Shown here piece after piece: positions 17,290 through 25,247 of a stretch of 64,000 nt of DNA. The stretch's first letter is position 1; every line of letters begins with the position of its first letter. The stretch spans positions 7,687,501-7,751,500 of the forward strand of contig NZ_CP059997.1 of the NCBI RefSeq assembly GCF_018736145.1, given 5' to 3'. The stretch comes from Amycolatopsis sp. CA-230715. Its GTDB lineage: Bacteria > Actinomycetota > Actinomycetes > Mycobacteriales > Pseudonocardiaceae. Made by a program: the position numbers and the translations under genes. The notes below the pieces were generated by a model that ran no database searches, was not told the DNA's origin, and saw nothing but the letters and a program-made list of their open reading frames with translations.

Positions 17290-18404
17290 CCATACCCGCC
17301 GAATCCGGTCGGCTTTTCGGTGTAGTTGTGCCCGTCGGGGGTGGTGACGGTGAGTTGTCCTTTGTGGTCGGTGGTGAATTCCCAGCCGGGTTCGTCGCGT
17401 AACTTGTGGTGGATCCGGCACAGCGGCCGGAGGTTGATCTTGTCGGTGCGGCCGCCGTCTTTCCAGGCTGTCGCGTGGTCGAGGTCGGTGTACTGGGCGG
17501 GCCGGTTGCAGCCGGGCATGCTGCAGGTCCGGTGCGCGACTTGGAGGTATTTCCGCATGCGCTTGGATGGTCGGTAGTTTTTCCGGCCGAGGTCGACGGG
17601 GAGTTTGGACATGGGTTCGTCGATGATGCGGTTCCAGACGGAGTTGGCGTCGAAGGCGATCTCGCGAGCCAACTCCGGTGAGATCTCGCCGCACCCGACG
17701 AGTTCGGCGGGGTTGTTGCGCAGCCCCATCAGGGTGGGCATGTCGATGTGCAGGAAGATCTGCGCTTTCGGCTTACCTCCACAGCCGCCACCCAGGCATC
17801 GTTCGACCAGGGCGTCGAGCCTGAGTTGGTCCATGGTGCGCTTGTCGCCTTGCCGCTTTTTCTCCAGTGCGTCTTGGTCGCAGGCGGTGTAGAGGGCCTG
17901 TGCGCGGTCGGAGGGCAGCTCGGCGAACAGGGTCGACGACCCGTGATCTCCGTGCCGGATTTCGAGTCTGCGTGCGGCAGCTTTGGCTTTGCGTCGCTGT
18001 TCGTAGCCTTCGGGGTCGATGCGCATGAGCAGTGAGTTGACCATCCGTCGTAGCGCGGGCGCGTTGCGGTTCTCGAACTTGCCGACCAGTCGAGTGTCCA
18101 CTTCGGACGCCAGCTCCTTGCTTGCGCAGGCGGTAGCCTCGAACACCCGCGAGGCCGAGTACTCGTCGATGAGCCCGTTCTCCATCGCCGCGAGTGTCTG
18201 GGGCAGGTATGAGGTCAACGCGTCAGCGAGCGCCGTCTTCCGCTCCGCCGAGTTCTGGGTCAAGGAACACAGCAGTGCCACCTGGCCCACGGTCGATCTT
18301 CGCGACGACTCGTGATCCATATAGGCGATATCCCGCAGCAACATCGCCTGCTGATACCGGATAATCGCCACTCGCCGTTGAATAGAATCAGATTTGGTAG
18401 TCAT
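17283..18404 (-). CDS. DUF222/13E12-type HNH endonuclease-domain protein
   Basis: This 373-residue protein has an N-terminal DUF222 region (helical, residues about 1-230) and a C-terminal HNH domain: CSMPGCNRPAQYTDLDHATAW, with the motif CxxPGC and DLDH, then NLRPLCRIHHKLRDEPGW. The zinc Cys pairs and catalytic His are present. This family is multi-copy in actinobacterial genomes and has been linked to mobile-element-like spread; its role is not settled. The DNA is less GC-rich than its neighbours, which fits transfer. The 5' flank carries a large inverted repeat at 18568-18632. Confidence 0.88.
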   Translation of the reverse strand: MTTKSDSIQRRVAIIRYQQAMLLRDIAYMDHESSRRSTVGQVALLCSLTQNSAERKTALADALTSYLPQTLAAMENGLIDEYSASRVFEATACASKELASEVDTRLVGKFENRNAPALRRMVNSLLMRIDPEGYEQRRKAKAAARRLEIRHGDHGSSTLFAELPSDRAQALYTACDQDALEKKRQGDKRTMDQLRLDALVERCLGGGCGGKPKAQIFLHIDMPTLMGLRNNPAELVGCGEISPELAREIAFDANSVWNRIIDEPMSKLPVDLGRKNYRPSKRMRKYLQVAHRTCSMPGCNRPAQYTDLDHATAWKDGGRTDKINLRPLCRIHHKLRDEPGWEFTTDHKGQLTVTTPDGHNYTEKPTGFGGYGQ

Positions 18405-18567
18405 AAAACAATTCTACCGACCGGCAAAGAAGCTCGCGTCACTCGATCGTGTACGCAAAAGATGACTACCTGCCACAACGCGCCCACGACGGCACAGAAG
18501 ATGAAAAGCAATCGGGACCGACAGTGTGTCGGGAACGCTACCTCAAGGCGACCAATTGCTTTTCGTT

Positions 18568-18632
18568 CCGTGAGGAACGATTGCTGGTGACCAACGACGC
18601 GACCCGCACCGTGGAGCAATCGTTCCTCACGG
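18568..18632. terminator. 18-bp perfect inverted repeat, possible terminator
   Basis: CCGTGAGGAACGATTGCT (18568-18585) and its exact complement (18615-18632) flank a 29-nt loop. It begins 26 nt beyond the stop of the leftward methyltransferase gene and lies upstream of the HNH gene. It could end methyltransferase transcription. The long loop, the absence of a T run and an inner CGTTCC/GGAACG repeat make a dispersed repeat equally possible. Confidence 0.5.
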
Positions 18633-18657
18633 CGCGCCGCAGGCGTGCAGTGAACTC

Positions 18658-19386
18658 TCACCGTGCCCCGAAAATCCGCACAGAAGCGAGAAAACCGACC
18701 GCAGGAAGCGCCCCCTCAGCAACCCGCCTCTCCTCGGCGCCCCGAAGAGCAGTGAGAGCATCGATGGTATGAGAAGACGATTCGACCCACGAACCACCAC
18801 GTCCAGCAATCAGGCGCCACAGAATACTAGTATGCACAACCGCAAAATCGGCCCCGGTGCGATCGAGCGCCGCAATCATCGCGGATCCCCGATGAAGATC
18901 AGCATGATCGGCAACCCAAGTATCGAGCGGATCCCCGGAAGGAACCCCAGCATCGAGCAGTCCAACGGCAACCAGCATCGCACGATTGTCGGAGAGAAAA
19001 TGTGCGGCAGCCTGATTCACTCGTTCCCACGCGAATTCCTCGATCACCAGTAGCCCGCCAGGAGTGAGCAAACTGGCGGCATGGCCCAGGATTTCGTCCA
19101 GGTCGTCGGCGTGATGAAGAGAGCGCGTGAACAACACGACGTCGTACCCCTCGCCCGGGGTGATGTCACGGATGTCCGCCTGAACGACGGGAACACCGCG
19201 GTCCCCGGCCGCGGCCGCCATCTCGGCGTTGCGGTCCACGCCGGTGACCCGGTAGCCCAGCTCCATCAACGCGACGGCCAGTGCGCCACGACCGCAGCCA
19301 ACTTCGAGGAGGCGAGCAGGCGGCTCCGGCAGCAATGGCCGCAGCCGGTCGAGCGTATGGGGTACCGCGACGGTGGTCAGATCCAT
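18658..19386 (-). CDS. Class I SAM-dependent methyltransferase
   Basis: This 242-residue protein has a Rossmann methyltransferase core: motif I LLEVGCGRGALAVAL (about residue 30), VTGVDRNAEMAAAA for the ribose-binding acid, VQADIRDITP, and the post-core LLTPGGLLVIEEF. It fits the methyltransf_11/25 group. The substrate is unknown. It lies 56 nt downstream of a 78-residue membrane protein gene on the same strand, itself next to a TetR-type operator, so the two may form one regulated unit. The start ATG 19386 gives the family length; the frame is open upstream. Confidence 0.85.
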   Translation of the reverse strand: MDLTTVAVPHTLDRLRPLLPEPPARLLEVGCGRGALAVALMELGYRVTGVDRNAEMAAAAGDRGVPVVQADIRDITPGEGYDVVLFTRSLHHADDLDEILGHAASLLTPGGLLVIEEFAWERVNQAAAHFLSDNRAMLVAVGLLDAGVPSGDPLDTWVADHADLHRGSAMIAALDRTGADFAVVHTSILWRLIAGRGGSWVESSSHTIDALTALRGAEERRVAEGALPAVGFLASVRIFGAR

Positions 19387-19442
19387 TTTCCCAGCATCGC
19401 GATCGTCGCATCCGGACAGCAACCTTTTAGAGCAAGGTTGAA

Positions 19443-19679
19443 TCACCGTCGAGACGTCTTCGCTCGGTCCAGCAGCACGACCAACGCCACCGCGCCGACC
19501 ACCACGGCCACGGCCACGATCGCCGAATGCGGCAGCCCCAGTTCCAGTGGGAACGCGAGCCACGGCTGCCACGAACCGCCACTGGAGTTGATCACGATGG
19601 CGATGAGCGGCGCCAAGCCCTCCCAGAACCCCACCAGCGCGACGATGGCCTGCCCGAGTTCGACGGTCTTCTTGTCCAC
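19443..19679 (-). CDS. Small membrane protein, likely controlled by the divergent TetR regulator
   Basis: This 78-residue protein has a short polar N-terminus (MDKKTVELGQ), a hydrophobic first segment (AIVALVGFWEGLAPLIAIVI) and a second strong transmembrane helix near the C-terminus (SAIVAVAVVVGAVALVVLL), ending in a positive RAKTSRR tail. I do not recognise a family. The start ATG 19679 lies 16 nt from a near-perfect palindrome and is divergent from the TetR gene at 19765, the classic layout for a regulator and its target. The methyltransferase gene follows downstream. Confidence 0.65.
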   Translation of the reverse strand: MDKKTVELGQAIVALVGFWEGLAPLIAIVINSSGGSWQPWLAFPLELGLPHSAIVAVAVVVGAVALVVLLDRAKTSRR

Positions 19680-19695
19680 GGATACCCCCTGAGTC

Positions 19696-19719
19696 TTTAT
19701 GGTGCGATCGCATCATAAA
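19696..19719. promoter_or_regulatory. Near-perfect 24-bp palindromic operator
   Basis: Left half TTTATGGTGCGA (19696-19707), right half TCGCATCATAAA (19708-19719). The complement of the right half is TTTATGATGCGA, so 11 of 12 positions match. It lies in the 85-bp gap between the leftward membrane protein gene and the rightward TetR gene. Length and position fit a TetR dimer or dimer-of-dimers site controlling both. Confidence 0.8.
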
Positions 19720-19764
19720 ACTCCCCGGCGCGGCAAGGCAAACCGGGTGTGCGAAGATCGACGG

Positions 19765-20364
19765 GTGCCGAAGCGGGTCGACCACGAAGAGCGAAGGATG
19801 CGGATCGCGAAGGCCGTGTGGCGCCTCGCCGCTCATCGCGGTCTCGAAGCGGTGAGCCTTCGCCAGGTCGCGGACGAGGCCGAGGTCTCCATGCGGCTGG
19901 TCCAGTACTACTTCCACACCAAGCAGCGGTTGCTCCAGGAGTCGCTGGGGTACCTGGACGCGTGGATCTCCGAGCGCGCGCGGCTTCGCCACTCGGGCAC
20001 GGGCGAGGCGACGGGGAGGGCGCTGCTGCGCTTGGTGCTGGCCGAGTTTCTTCCGGTCGATGAGGACCGGCGGCTCAACCTGCTGGTACGGCTGGCCTAC
20101 TTCACGCGCGCCCTGTCCGATCCGGAGGTCGCCGAGGTGTTCCTGGGCAACCCGCCCGAATTGCAGGACTACTTCGTCGACCAGCTGCGGGCGCTGCAGG
20201 AGCGCGGCGACCTCGACGCGGGGCTCGATCCGGAAATGGAGATGGAGACCTTGTTCAGCGTGGCGACCGCGCTCGGCATCGACATGCTGCTCGACCTGCG
20301 CGACGAAGCCGCCACCATGGCGATCCTGGATTACAACCTGGACCGCCTGTTCGGTCCTCGCTGA
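19765..20364 (+). CDS. TetR family transcriptional regulator
   Basis: This 199-residue protein has an N-terminal helix-turn-helix: RIAKAVWRLAAHRGLEAVSL, then RQVADEAEVSMRLVQYYFHTKQRLL, with the YFHTK signature of TetR proteins. The C-terminal ligand-binding domain is helical and not assignable to a ligand class. The start is GTG 19765, since starting further upstream would read through the operator. Inference: it represses its own gene and the divergent small membrane protein (and perhaps the methyltransferase) through the palindrome at 19696-19719. Confidence 0.9.
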   Translation: MPKRVDHEERRMRIAKAVWRLAAHRGLEAVSLRQVADEAEVSMRLVQYYFHTKQRLLQESLGYLDAWISERARLRHSGTGEATGRALLRLVLAEFLPVDEDRRLNLLVRLAYFTRALSDPEVAEVFLGNPPELQDYFVDQLRALQERGDLDAGLDPEMEMETLFSVATALGIDMLLDLRDEAATMAILDYNLDRLFGPR

Positions 20365-20610
20365 CCCTGGCTCATATCCGAGAACATATTTCGCGTGTCC
20401 TTCGATCGTTGGTTCGCTGTTCATTCGGGTAATGCGGATCCACCGAAAGTAGGGACGGACGGTGACCCGCGCGGGCACCGCGTCCCTCGGATGCCAGTGC
20501 GGTCGTACTTCCGGGGACCGTTGCGGTCATCCCCTTTCTGATGCGCTGCGTAGCTGATAGCTTACGTTTCGTTGCGAAAACAAGTCCTGTGCCGAGAATG
20601 GGGAGTTCTC

Positions 20611-20916
20611 ATGCGAAAGATATTTCAGACCCTGCTCGTGGCAACACTCGGCACGGTTTTTCTGGTGGCCGTGCCGGTAACCGCGTCCGCGGCCGAAGGG
20701 AAGGTGGTCGTCTTCGAGACGGAATTAAACGAGCTGACCACCTACATCGACCCGGAAGGGTGTCAGAAACTGCCGCCGCTGGCGCACGTGCTGGTCAACG
20801 ATACGGATTCGCCGGTGCGGATCTACGCCGACCCGTTCTGCCTGACACCGTCGTTGAAGGTGCGGCCGGGCTACGGCTCCCACGTCGCGCCGATGAGCGG
20901 GAGCTTCTCCGCCTGA
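20611..20916 (+). CDS. Small secreted protein of unknown function
   Basis: This 101-residue protein has a signal peptide (FQTLLVATLGTVFLVAVPV, cleavage near TASAAEG), leaving a mature chain of about 73 residues with two Cys (EGCQKL and PFCLTP) that probably pair. The mature sequence is beta-rich: KVVVFETELNELTTYIDP, then VLVNDTDSPVRIYADPFC. I recognise only a general likeness to small secreted actinobacterial beta-sandwich proteins. ATG 20611 follows GGGGAG at good spacing. It lies 43 nt upstream of the nucleotide-sugar dehydrogenase gene. Confidence 0.72.
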   Translation: MRKIFQTLLVATLGTVFLVAVPVTASAAEGKVVVFETELNELTTYIDPEGCQKLPPLAHVLVNDTDSPVRIYADPFCLTPSLKVRPGYGSHVAPMSGSFSA

Positions 20917-20959
20917 CCTGGTCGTTCCACCTGGTCCAGACCCAGTTCGGGAGGCGTGG

Positions 20960-22219
20960 ATGACGGTCGATGTCGCGGTGATCGGGCTGGGTTACGTCGG
21001 TCTTCCGCTCCTCGTGCAAGCGAGCAGAGCCGGATTGGCGGCGGTGGGTTTCGATATCTGCGCGGGGGTGGTGGACGGGCTGAACGCCGGTCGTTCGCAT
21101 GTGCCCGATGTTTCCGACATCGATGTCCGGGAAATGGTCGAGTGCGGGTTCGCCGCGACGACCGATCCGGCGGTGCTGGCCAAGGCGGACACGATTGTGA
21201 TTTGCGTGCCGACCGGTCTTTCCGCGGAACGGGAACCCGATCTCGGTGCGGTCCGCGCGGCGGCCGCGTCCATCGGCGAGTGGCTGCGGCCGGAAACGCT
21301 CGTGGTGCTCGAATCGACCAGTTATCCGGGAACCACCGAAGAGGTGGTGCTGCCGATTCTGGAGTCGATTAGCGGAATAATCGCGGGAAAGGAGTTCCAT
21401 CTTGGCTACTCACCCGAACGGATCGATCCGGGTAACCGCCGGTTCGGGGTGGTGAACACGCCGAAGATCGTCAGCGGGATCACCCCGTTGTGCGCGAAGT
21501 ACTGCGCCGAGTTCTACGGCCGGTTCGTCGACACCGTCGTGGTGGCGAGGGGCACCAGGGAGGCCGAGCTGGCCAAGCTGCTGGAGAACACCTACCGGTA
21601 CGTCAACATCGCGCTCGTCAACGAGCTGACCGTGTTCTGCGAGAAGACGGGTGTCGACGCGTGGGACGTGCTCCACTGCGCGGGGACCAAACCGTTCGGG
21701 TTCGCCCGGTTCCGGCCGGGGCCCGGTGTCGGCGGGCACTGCGTCCCGATCGACCCGCTGTACCTGTTCAGCAGGGCGCGGGACGACGGGTTCACGTTCA
21801 GCCTGCTGTCGGCCGCCCGGAAGGTGAACGACGGCATGCCGGGCTACGTGGTCGAGCGTGCGACCGCCGCACTCGCCGCGCGTGGTCTCGACGCGCGCGA
21901 TGCCGAGGTGCTCCTGCTCGGGGTGACCTACAAACCGGATGTGCCCGACGTCCGCGAGTCGCCCGCGATCGCCATCGCGGACGGCCTGCGCGCACTGGGG
22001 ATCACCGTCGCGTACCACGATCCGTACGTGGCGGAGCTGAGTCTGTCCCGCGGGCAGGTGCTCCGTTCGGAGGACCTGGAAACCGCGTTGGCACGGGCCG
22101 ATCTGGCCGTGCTGCTGCAGGACCACACGTGCTACGAGAGCGCGGAGCTGGCAAGGCTTTCCCGTTCCCTGCTGGACACCAGGGGCATCGTGGCGGGGAG
22201 CCGCGTGGAAATGCTGTGA
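20960..22219 (+). CDS. Nucleotide-sugar dehydrogenase (UDP-GlcNAc/ManNAc 6-dehydrogenase-like)
   Basis: This 419-residue protein has the three-domain UDP-glucose/GDP-mannose dehydrogenase fold. The N-terminal NAD site is VIGLGYVGLPLLVQASRAG; TSYPGTTEEVVLP and YSPERIDPG follow; the catalytic Cys is in GGHCVPIDPLYL at residue 261, and the C-terminal domain has LGVTYKPDVPDVRESPA. Length and the HCVPIDP spacing favour the WecC/WbpA group acting on UDP-N-acetylhexosamines, giving a UDP-uronic acid. Inference: with the Gfo/Idh and DegT genes nearby it could supply an aminated uronic-acid donor. Confidence 0.9.
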   Translation: MTVDVAVIGLGYVGLPLLVQASRAGLAAVGFDICAGVVDGLNAGRSHVPDVSDIDVREMVECGFAATTDPAVLAKADTIVICVPTGLSAEREPDLGAVRAAAASIGEWLRPETLVVLESTSYPGTTEEVVLPILESISGIIAGKEFHLGYSPERIDPGNRRFGVVNTPKIVSGITPLCAKYCAEFYGRFVDTVVVARGTREAELAKLLENTYRYVNIALVNELTVFCEKTGVDAWDVLHCAGTKPFGFARFRPGPGVGGHCVPIDPLYLFSRARDDGFTFSLLSAARKVNDGMPGYVVERATAALAARGLDARDAEVLLLGVTYKPDVPDVRESPAIAIADGLRALGITVAYHDPYVAELSLSRGQVLRSEDLETALARADLAVLLQDHTCYESAELARLSRSLLDTRGIVAGSRVEML

Positions 22220-22253
22220 CAAACTCCAACCGAGGAAAGGACCCTGATTTCCG

Positions 22254-22787
22254 ATGACTACCGCGATCGCAGGCAACCGGCTCAAGCAGCGCTTCGACCG
22301 GTGGGACGTGAACGGCGACGGCGTGCTGGAGCGCGCCGACTTCGAGCAGGAGGCCGAGCGCATCGTCGGCGCCTTCGGGCAGAGCATGAGCTCGGCCGAG
22401 GGGCAGGCCATGCTCAAGGCGCTCACCGGGTTGTTCGAGTACGAGGCGAACGAGGCCGGGGTCGGCCCGAACGGGTCCATCAACGAGGACCAGTTCCGGG
22501 CGGTCAACGAGAAGCTGATCTTCACCGACGGTGAGGCCACGTTCAACCGGGTGCTCCGGCCGGTGATGAAGGCCGTCGTCGGCCTGTGCGACAAGGACCA
22601 CAACGGCATGATCGACCAGCAGGAGTTCGCGACCTACCTGCGGGCCATCGGGGTCGACCAGGCACAGGCGGAGTCCGCCTTCCAGCAGATCGACACCAGC
22701 GGTGACGGGCAGCTGTCGGTGGACGAGCTGCTGGCCGCGGTGCGGAACTTCCACTTCGGCAAGCTGGACGTGAACCTGCTCGGATGA
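22254..22787 (+). CDS. EF-hand calcium-binding protein (calerythrin-like)
   Basis: This 177-residue protein has four EF-hand positions. Loops 1 (DVNGDGVLERAD), 3 (DKDHNGMIDQQE) and 4 (DTSGDGQLSVDE) keep the Asp/Asn ligands at loop positions 1, 3, 5 and an acid at 12. Loop 2, around GVGPNGSINEDQF, is degenerate. This arrangement is that of calerythrin from actinobacteria, a soluble calcium buffer or sensor. It begins 34 nt after the nucleotide-sugar dehydrogenase gene and is followed by a strong terminator, so the two form one short operon. No signal peptide is present. Confidence 0.9.
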   Translation: MTTAIAGNRLKQRFDRWDVNGDGVLERADFEQEAERIVGAFGQSMSSAEGQAMLKALTGLFEYEANEAGVGPNGSINEDQFRAVNEKLIFTDGEATFNRVLRPVMKAVVGLCDKDHNGMIDQQEFATYLRAIGVDQAQAESAFQQIDTSGDGQLSVDELLAAVRNFHFGKLDVNLLG

Positions 22788-22795
22788 GGGGTGTG

Positions 22796-22833
22796 GCGAG
22801 CGCCCCGGGGCCTTCCGGCTCCGGGGCACTCGC
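22796..22833. terminator. Hairpin terminator between convergent operons
   Basis: GCGAGCGCCCCGG (22796-22808) pairs with CCGGGGCACTCGC (22821-22833) with one mismatch around a 12-nt loop. It lies between the stops of the EF-hand gene and the last gene of the leftward operon, so it probably serves both strands. Confidence 0.8.
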
Positions 22834-22838
22834 GGCGG

Positions 22839-23246
22839 TCAGCCCGCGCGGAACTCGATGGGCAGCTCCGGTGCCAGCCCCAGATCCTCGCCGCTGACCG
22901 GGGTGTCGGCGGTGATCAGGATGTTGTAGTGGTTGGGGAAGTGGCAGGCGTCGAACCCGAGCACGGTGCCGACGAACCTGCCGCCGACCCAGAACTCGTC
23001 GCCGCGGTCGAGCACCCCGGCGCAGCTCAGCTCGGCGAACCCGAGGAAGCCGACGCGGTCGATCCGGCTGCCCTCCTCGGTTTCGGTGTGGTCGGTGGTG
23101 ACCAGCTCGTGCACCTCACCGGCTTGGACGCACCGGCTGGCATGCGGTTCGAGTGACATCCCGCGCTCGGTCCGCCGGTGCCGCAGCACCTTCACGAGCG
23201 CGCCGCGCACGATCCGTTTGGCGCCGTTCTCGTCCGCGGCGGACAT
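22839..23246 (-). CDS. Small His-rich protein, DUF6917-like, last gene of the leftward operon
   Basis: This 135-residue protein has no signal peptide or membrane segment. It contains VRGALVKVLRHRRTERGMSL, a GEVHELVTT segment, RVGFLGFAELSC and a conserved-looking FDACHFPNHYNILI. From memory this resembles the DUF6917 family, whose function is unknown. His and Cys clustering (CHFPNH, EVHE) suggests a metal site, and size and beta content suggest a small barrel. It starts 1 nt beyond the stop of the Gfo/Idh gene, so it belongs to the six-gene operon. A non-catalytic partner of an upstream enzyme is possible. Confidence 0.65.
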   Translation of the reverse strand: MSAADENGAKRIVRGALVKVLRHRRTERGMSLEPHASRCVQAGEVHELVTTDHTETEEGSRIDRVGFLGFAELSCAGVLDRGDEFWVGGRFVGTVLGFDACHFPNHYNILITADTPVSGEDLGLAPELPIEFRAG

Positions 23247-23247
23247 G

Positions 23248-24171
23248 TCAGTTGCCTCCCGCGGTGCTGGCGATCTGTTCGGACCGGTAGGTGGCGCGCA
23301 CGAGTTCCAGTGCGGCGAGTCCCGGCCGGACGGCGTCGATCCTGCGCTCCGCGACCGTCTCGGCGAACTCGGTCAGGATGCCCCGGTACTCGTGCCACAG
23401 CGAGTTCTTGAACCCGGGATGCCCGTCGAGCAGGTCCGCCCGCAGCACCGCGCCGCTGGCGAGCCGCACCTCGATGTCCTTGCGCTCACCGGCGTAGGAC
23501 CAGTCGAGCAGCACGTGCCCGGTCCGGCGCCCCGCCCGAAGGCGGACGCTCGCGTATCTGTCCACACCGGACCCGTCTCGCCGGACGTTCGCCTCGGTCA
23601 CGTGGACGTCGCCGAGGAACATCCGGACGAGGTCGAAGGCGTTGGGGCCATTGTCCGCGACACAGCCGCCGCCGCACCGCGCGGCGTCGAGGTACCAGGT
23701 GTCCGAGCCGACGTGGTCCTCGATCCGCTCGAAGTAGCGGACCGTGACGGCGGTGACCTTGGCGCCCGCGACCTTGTCGCGGAGTGCGAGCACGTTTTCG
23801 TTGTGCCGCCGGTGGAACGCGGTGTAGAGCGGTCGCCGTCGCGCGACGGCGAGCCTGGCTAGCGCGCGTGCTTCGGCGAGCGACAGCGTGAGCGGTTTCT
23901 CGACGCACACCGCGAGCCCGGCTTCCAGCGCGTCGCGGCAGAGGTTCGCGTGGGTGTCGTTGGGGGTGGTCACGACGATCGCGTCGAGCGGCTCGTTGTC
24001 GAGCATCCGCCGGTGGTCGGTGTGGCAGGCGACGGTGGCGACGTGCGGTGCCAGCGCGTCGGGCCGAACGTCGCAGACGGCGCCGAGCTCCACTTCGGAC
24101 AGCCGATCGAGCGCGGCGAGGTAGTACTTCGAGATGACGCCGAGCCCGACGATACCGATGCGCAGTGCCAT
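23248..24171 (-). CDS. Gfo/Idh/MocA family NAD(P)-dependent oxidoreductase
   Basis: This 307-residue protein has an N-terminal Rossmann domain (RIGIVGLGVISKYYLAAL), then VVTTPNDTHANLC, the family EKP motif in VCVEKPLTLSLAEA with the catalytic-type Lys near residue 95, and a C-terminal alpha/beta domain. The GGCVADNGPNAFDLVRMFLG segment carries the conserved DxGxH-like position as DNGPNAFD, with Asn replacing the usual His. Relatives oxidise a sugar or cyclitol hydroxyl to a ketone. The start ATG 24171 shares one base with the upstream stop (TGATG). Confidence 0.88.
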   Translation of the reverse strand: MALRIGIVGLGVISKYYLAALDRLSEVELGAVCDVRPDALAPHVATVACHTDHRRMLDNEPLDAIVVTTPNDTHANLCRDALEAGLAVCVEKPLTLSLAEARALARLAVARRRPLYTAFHRRHNENVLALRDKVAGAKVTAVTVRYFERIEDHVGSDTWYLDAARCGGGCVADNGPNAFDLVRMFLGDVHVTEANVRRDGSGVDRYASVRLRAGRRTGHVLLDWSYAGERKDIEVRLASGAVLRADLLDGHPGFKNSLWHEYRGILTEFAETVAERRIDAVRPGLAALELVRATYRSEQIASTAGGN

Positions 24172-25247
24172 CACAGCCCCAATCCGACGAGTTCGCGGTG
24201 GAGCGCGCCGGGGATCGGCACGCCGTCGCGCCGGTTGGCCGCCGCGCGTTCCGCTTCCGCCCAGCCGGGATAGCGCACCGGGTTCCGTTCGTCGAGCGGC
24301 GGGCAGGCCAGTACGGTGCCGAACAGGTCACGGGCGAGATCCGCGAAGTTCTCCTCCGGCCGCAGGGTTTCCGGGCTGATCGCGAGCACGAGGAACCCGA
24401 TGTCGTCGTCGCGGCCGAGGTCGCCGCCGAGCGCCTCCGCCGTGGGGCCGAGCCCGGCGCCGGGCAGCGCCGCCGCGAGCAGTTCCACCGCGAGGCCCAG
24501 CCCGAATCCTTTGTAGACACCGGTCGCGGGCGTCCCGCCCAGCCAGCCGAGATGCGCGTCGCCACGGTCGAACGCGGTCGGGTCGGTGACGGGTTCGCCG
24601 TCGTCACCGGTCAGCCAGCCGGGCGGGACGGGGGTGCCCGCCCGCGCGGCGGCGCGCACACGACCGGTCGGTACCACGGTGGTGCTCATGTCCAGCACGT
24701 ACGGGTGGCCGTCGAGCGCGGGCGCCGCCACGCTCAGCGGGTTGGTGCCGAGCAGCGCGACCGCGCCACCCGGCGGCCGCGCGATGCGCTGTCCTCCGCA
24801 GTTGCTCGCGACCACGCCGATCATTCCCCGCGCGGCGGCGAGCGCCGCGTGGTGCCCCGCGCAGCCGAAATGGGTCGCGTTCCGGACCGACACGAGCCCG
24901 ATGCCGTGCCGCGCCGCGCGCTCGACGGCCGATTCCATTGCTTCGGTGGCCGACCAGAGCCCGAGCGCGCGACGCGCGTCGACCACCGCGCACGCGCCGA
25001 GATCCCGCACGGCGCGCGGTTCGGCGTCCGGATCGACCCTGCGTTCGTCGAACAGGGGAAGGTATAGCCGGGACAGGTTGCACAGTCCGTGCGAGCCGAG
25101 CCCGGCGAGATCGCCGTAGCACAGCGCTTCGGCCGCGGCCGAAGCGCGCGCGGGCGGTACACCGCGTGTGCGGAACACGGTGGTGGCGAAGGAAAGCAGG
25201 GCTGCGTACGGCACGCGCACCGCGGTCGCGGTCGTGGTCGCGGTCAT
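24171..25247 (-). CDS. Ldh2-type malate/L-lactate/ureidoglycolate dehydrogenase family protein
   Basis: This protein of about 358 residues belongs to the non-Rossmann NAD(P)-dependent Ldh2/YbiC/AllD family. Signatures are LAGLGSHGLCNLSRLYLP with the conserved His, VSVRNATHFGCAGHHA with the second His, LLGTNPLSVAAPA, and VYKGFGLGLAVELLAAAL near the C-terminus. Such enzymes reduce or oxidise 2-keto/2-hydroxy acids. ATG 25247 follows a clear GAAAGGA and overlaps the upstream stop (ATGA). In this cluster it could act on a keto-acid intermediate; the substrate is not identifiable. Confidence 0.88.
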   Translation of the reverse strand: MTATTTATAVRVPYAALLSFATTVFRTRGVPPARASAAAEALCYGDLAGLGSHGLCNLSRLYLPLFDERRVDPDAEPRAVRDLGACAVVDARRALGLWSATEAMESAVERAARHGIGLVSVRNATHFGCAGHHAALAAARGMIGVVASNCGGQRIARPPGGAVALLGTNPLSVAAPALDGHPYVLDMSTTVVPTGRVRAAARAGTPVPPGWLTGDDGEPVTDPTAFDRGDAHLGWLGGTPATGVYKGFGLGLAVELLAAALPGAGLGPTAEALGGDLGRDDDIGFLVLAISPETLRPEENFADLARDLFGTVLACPPLDERNPVRYPGWAEAERAAANRRDGVPIPGALHRELVGLGL

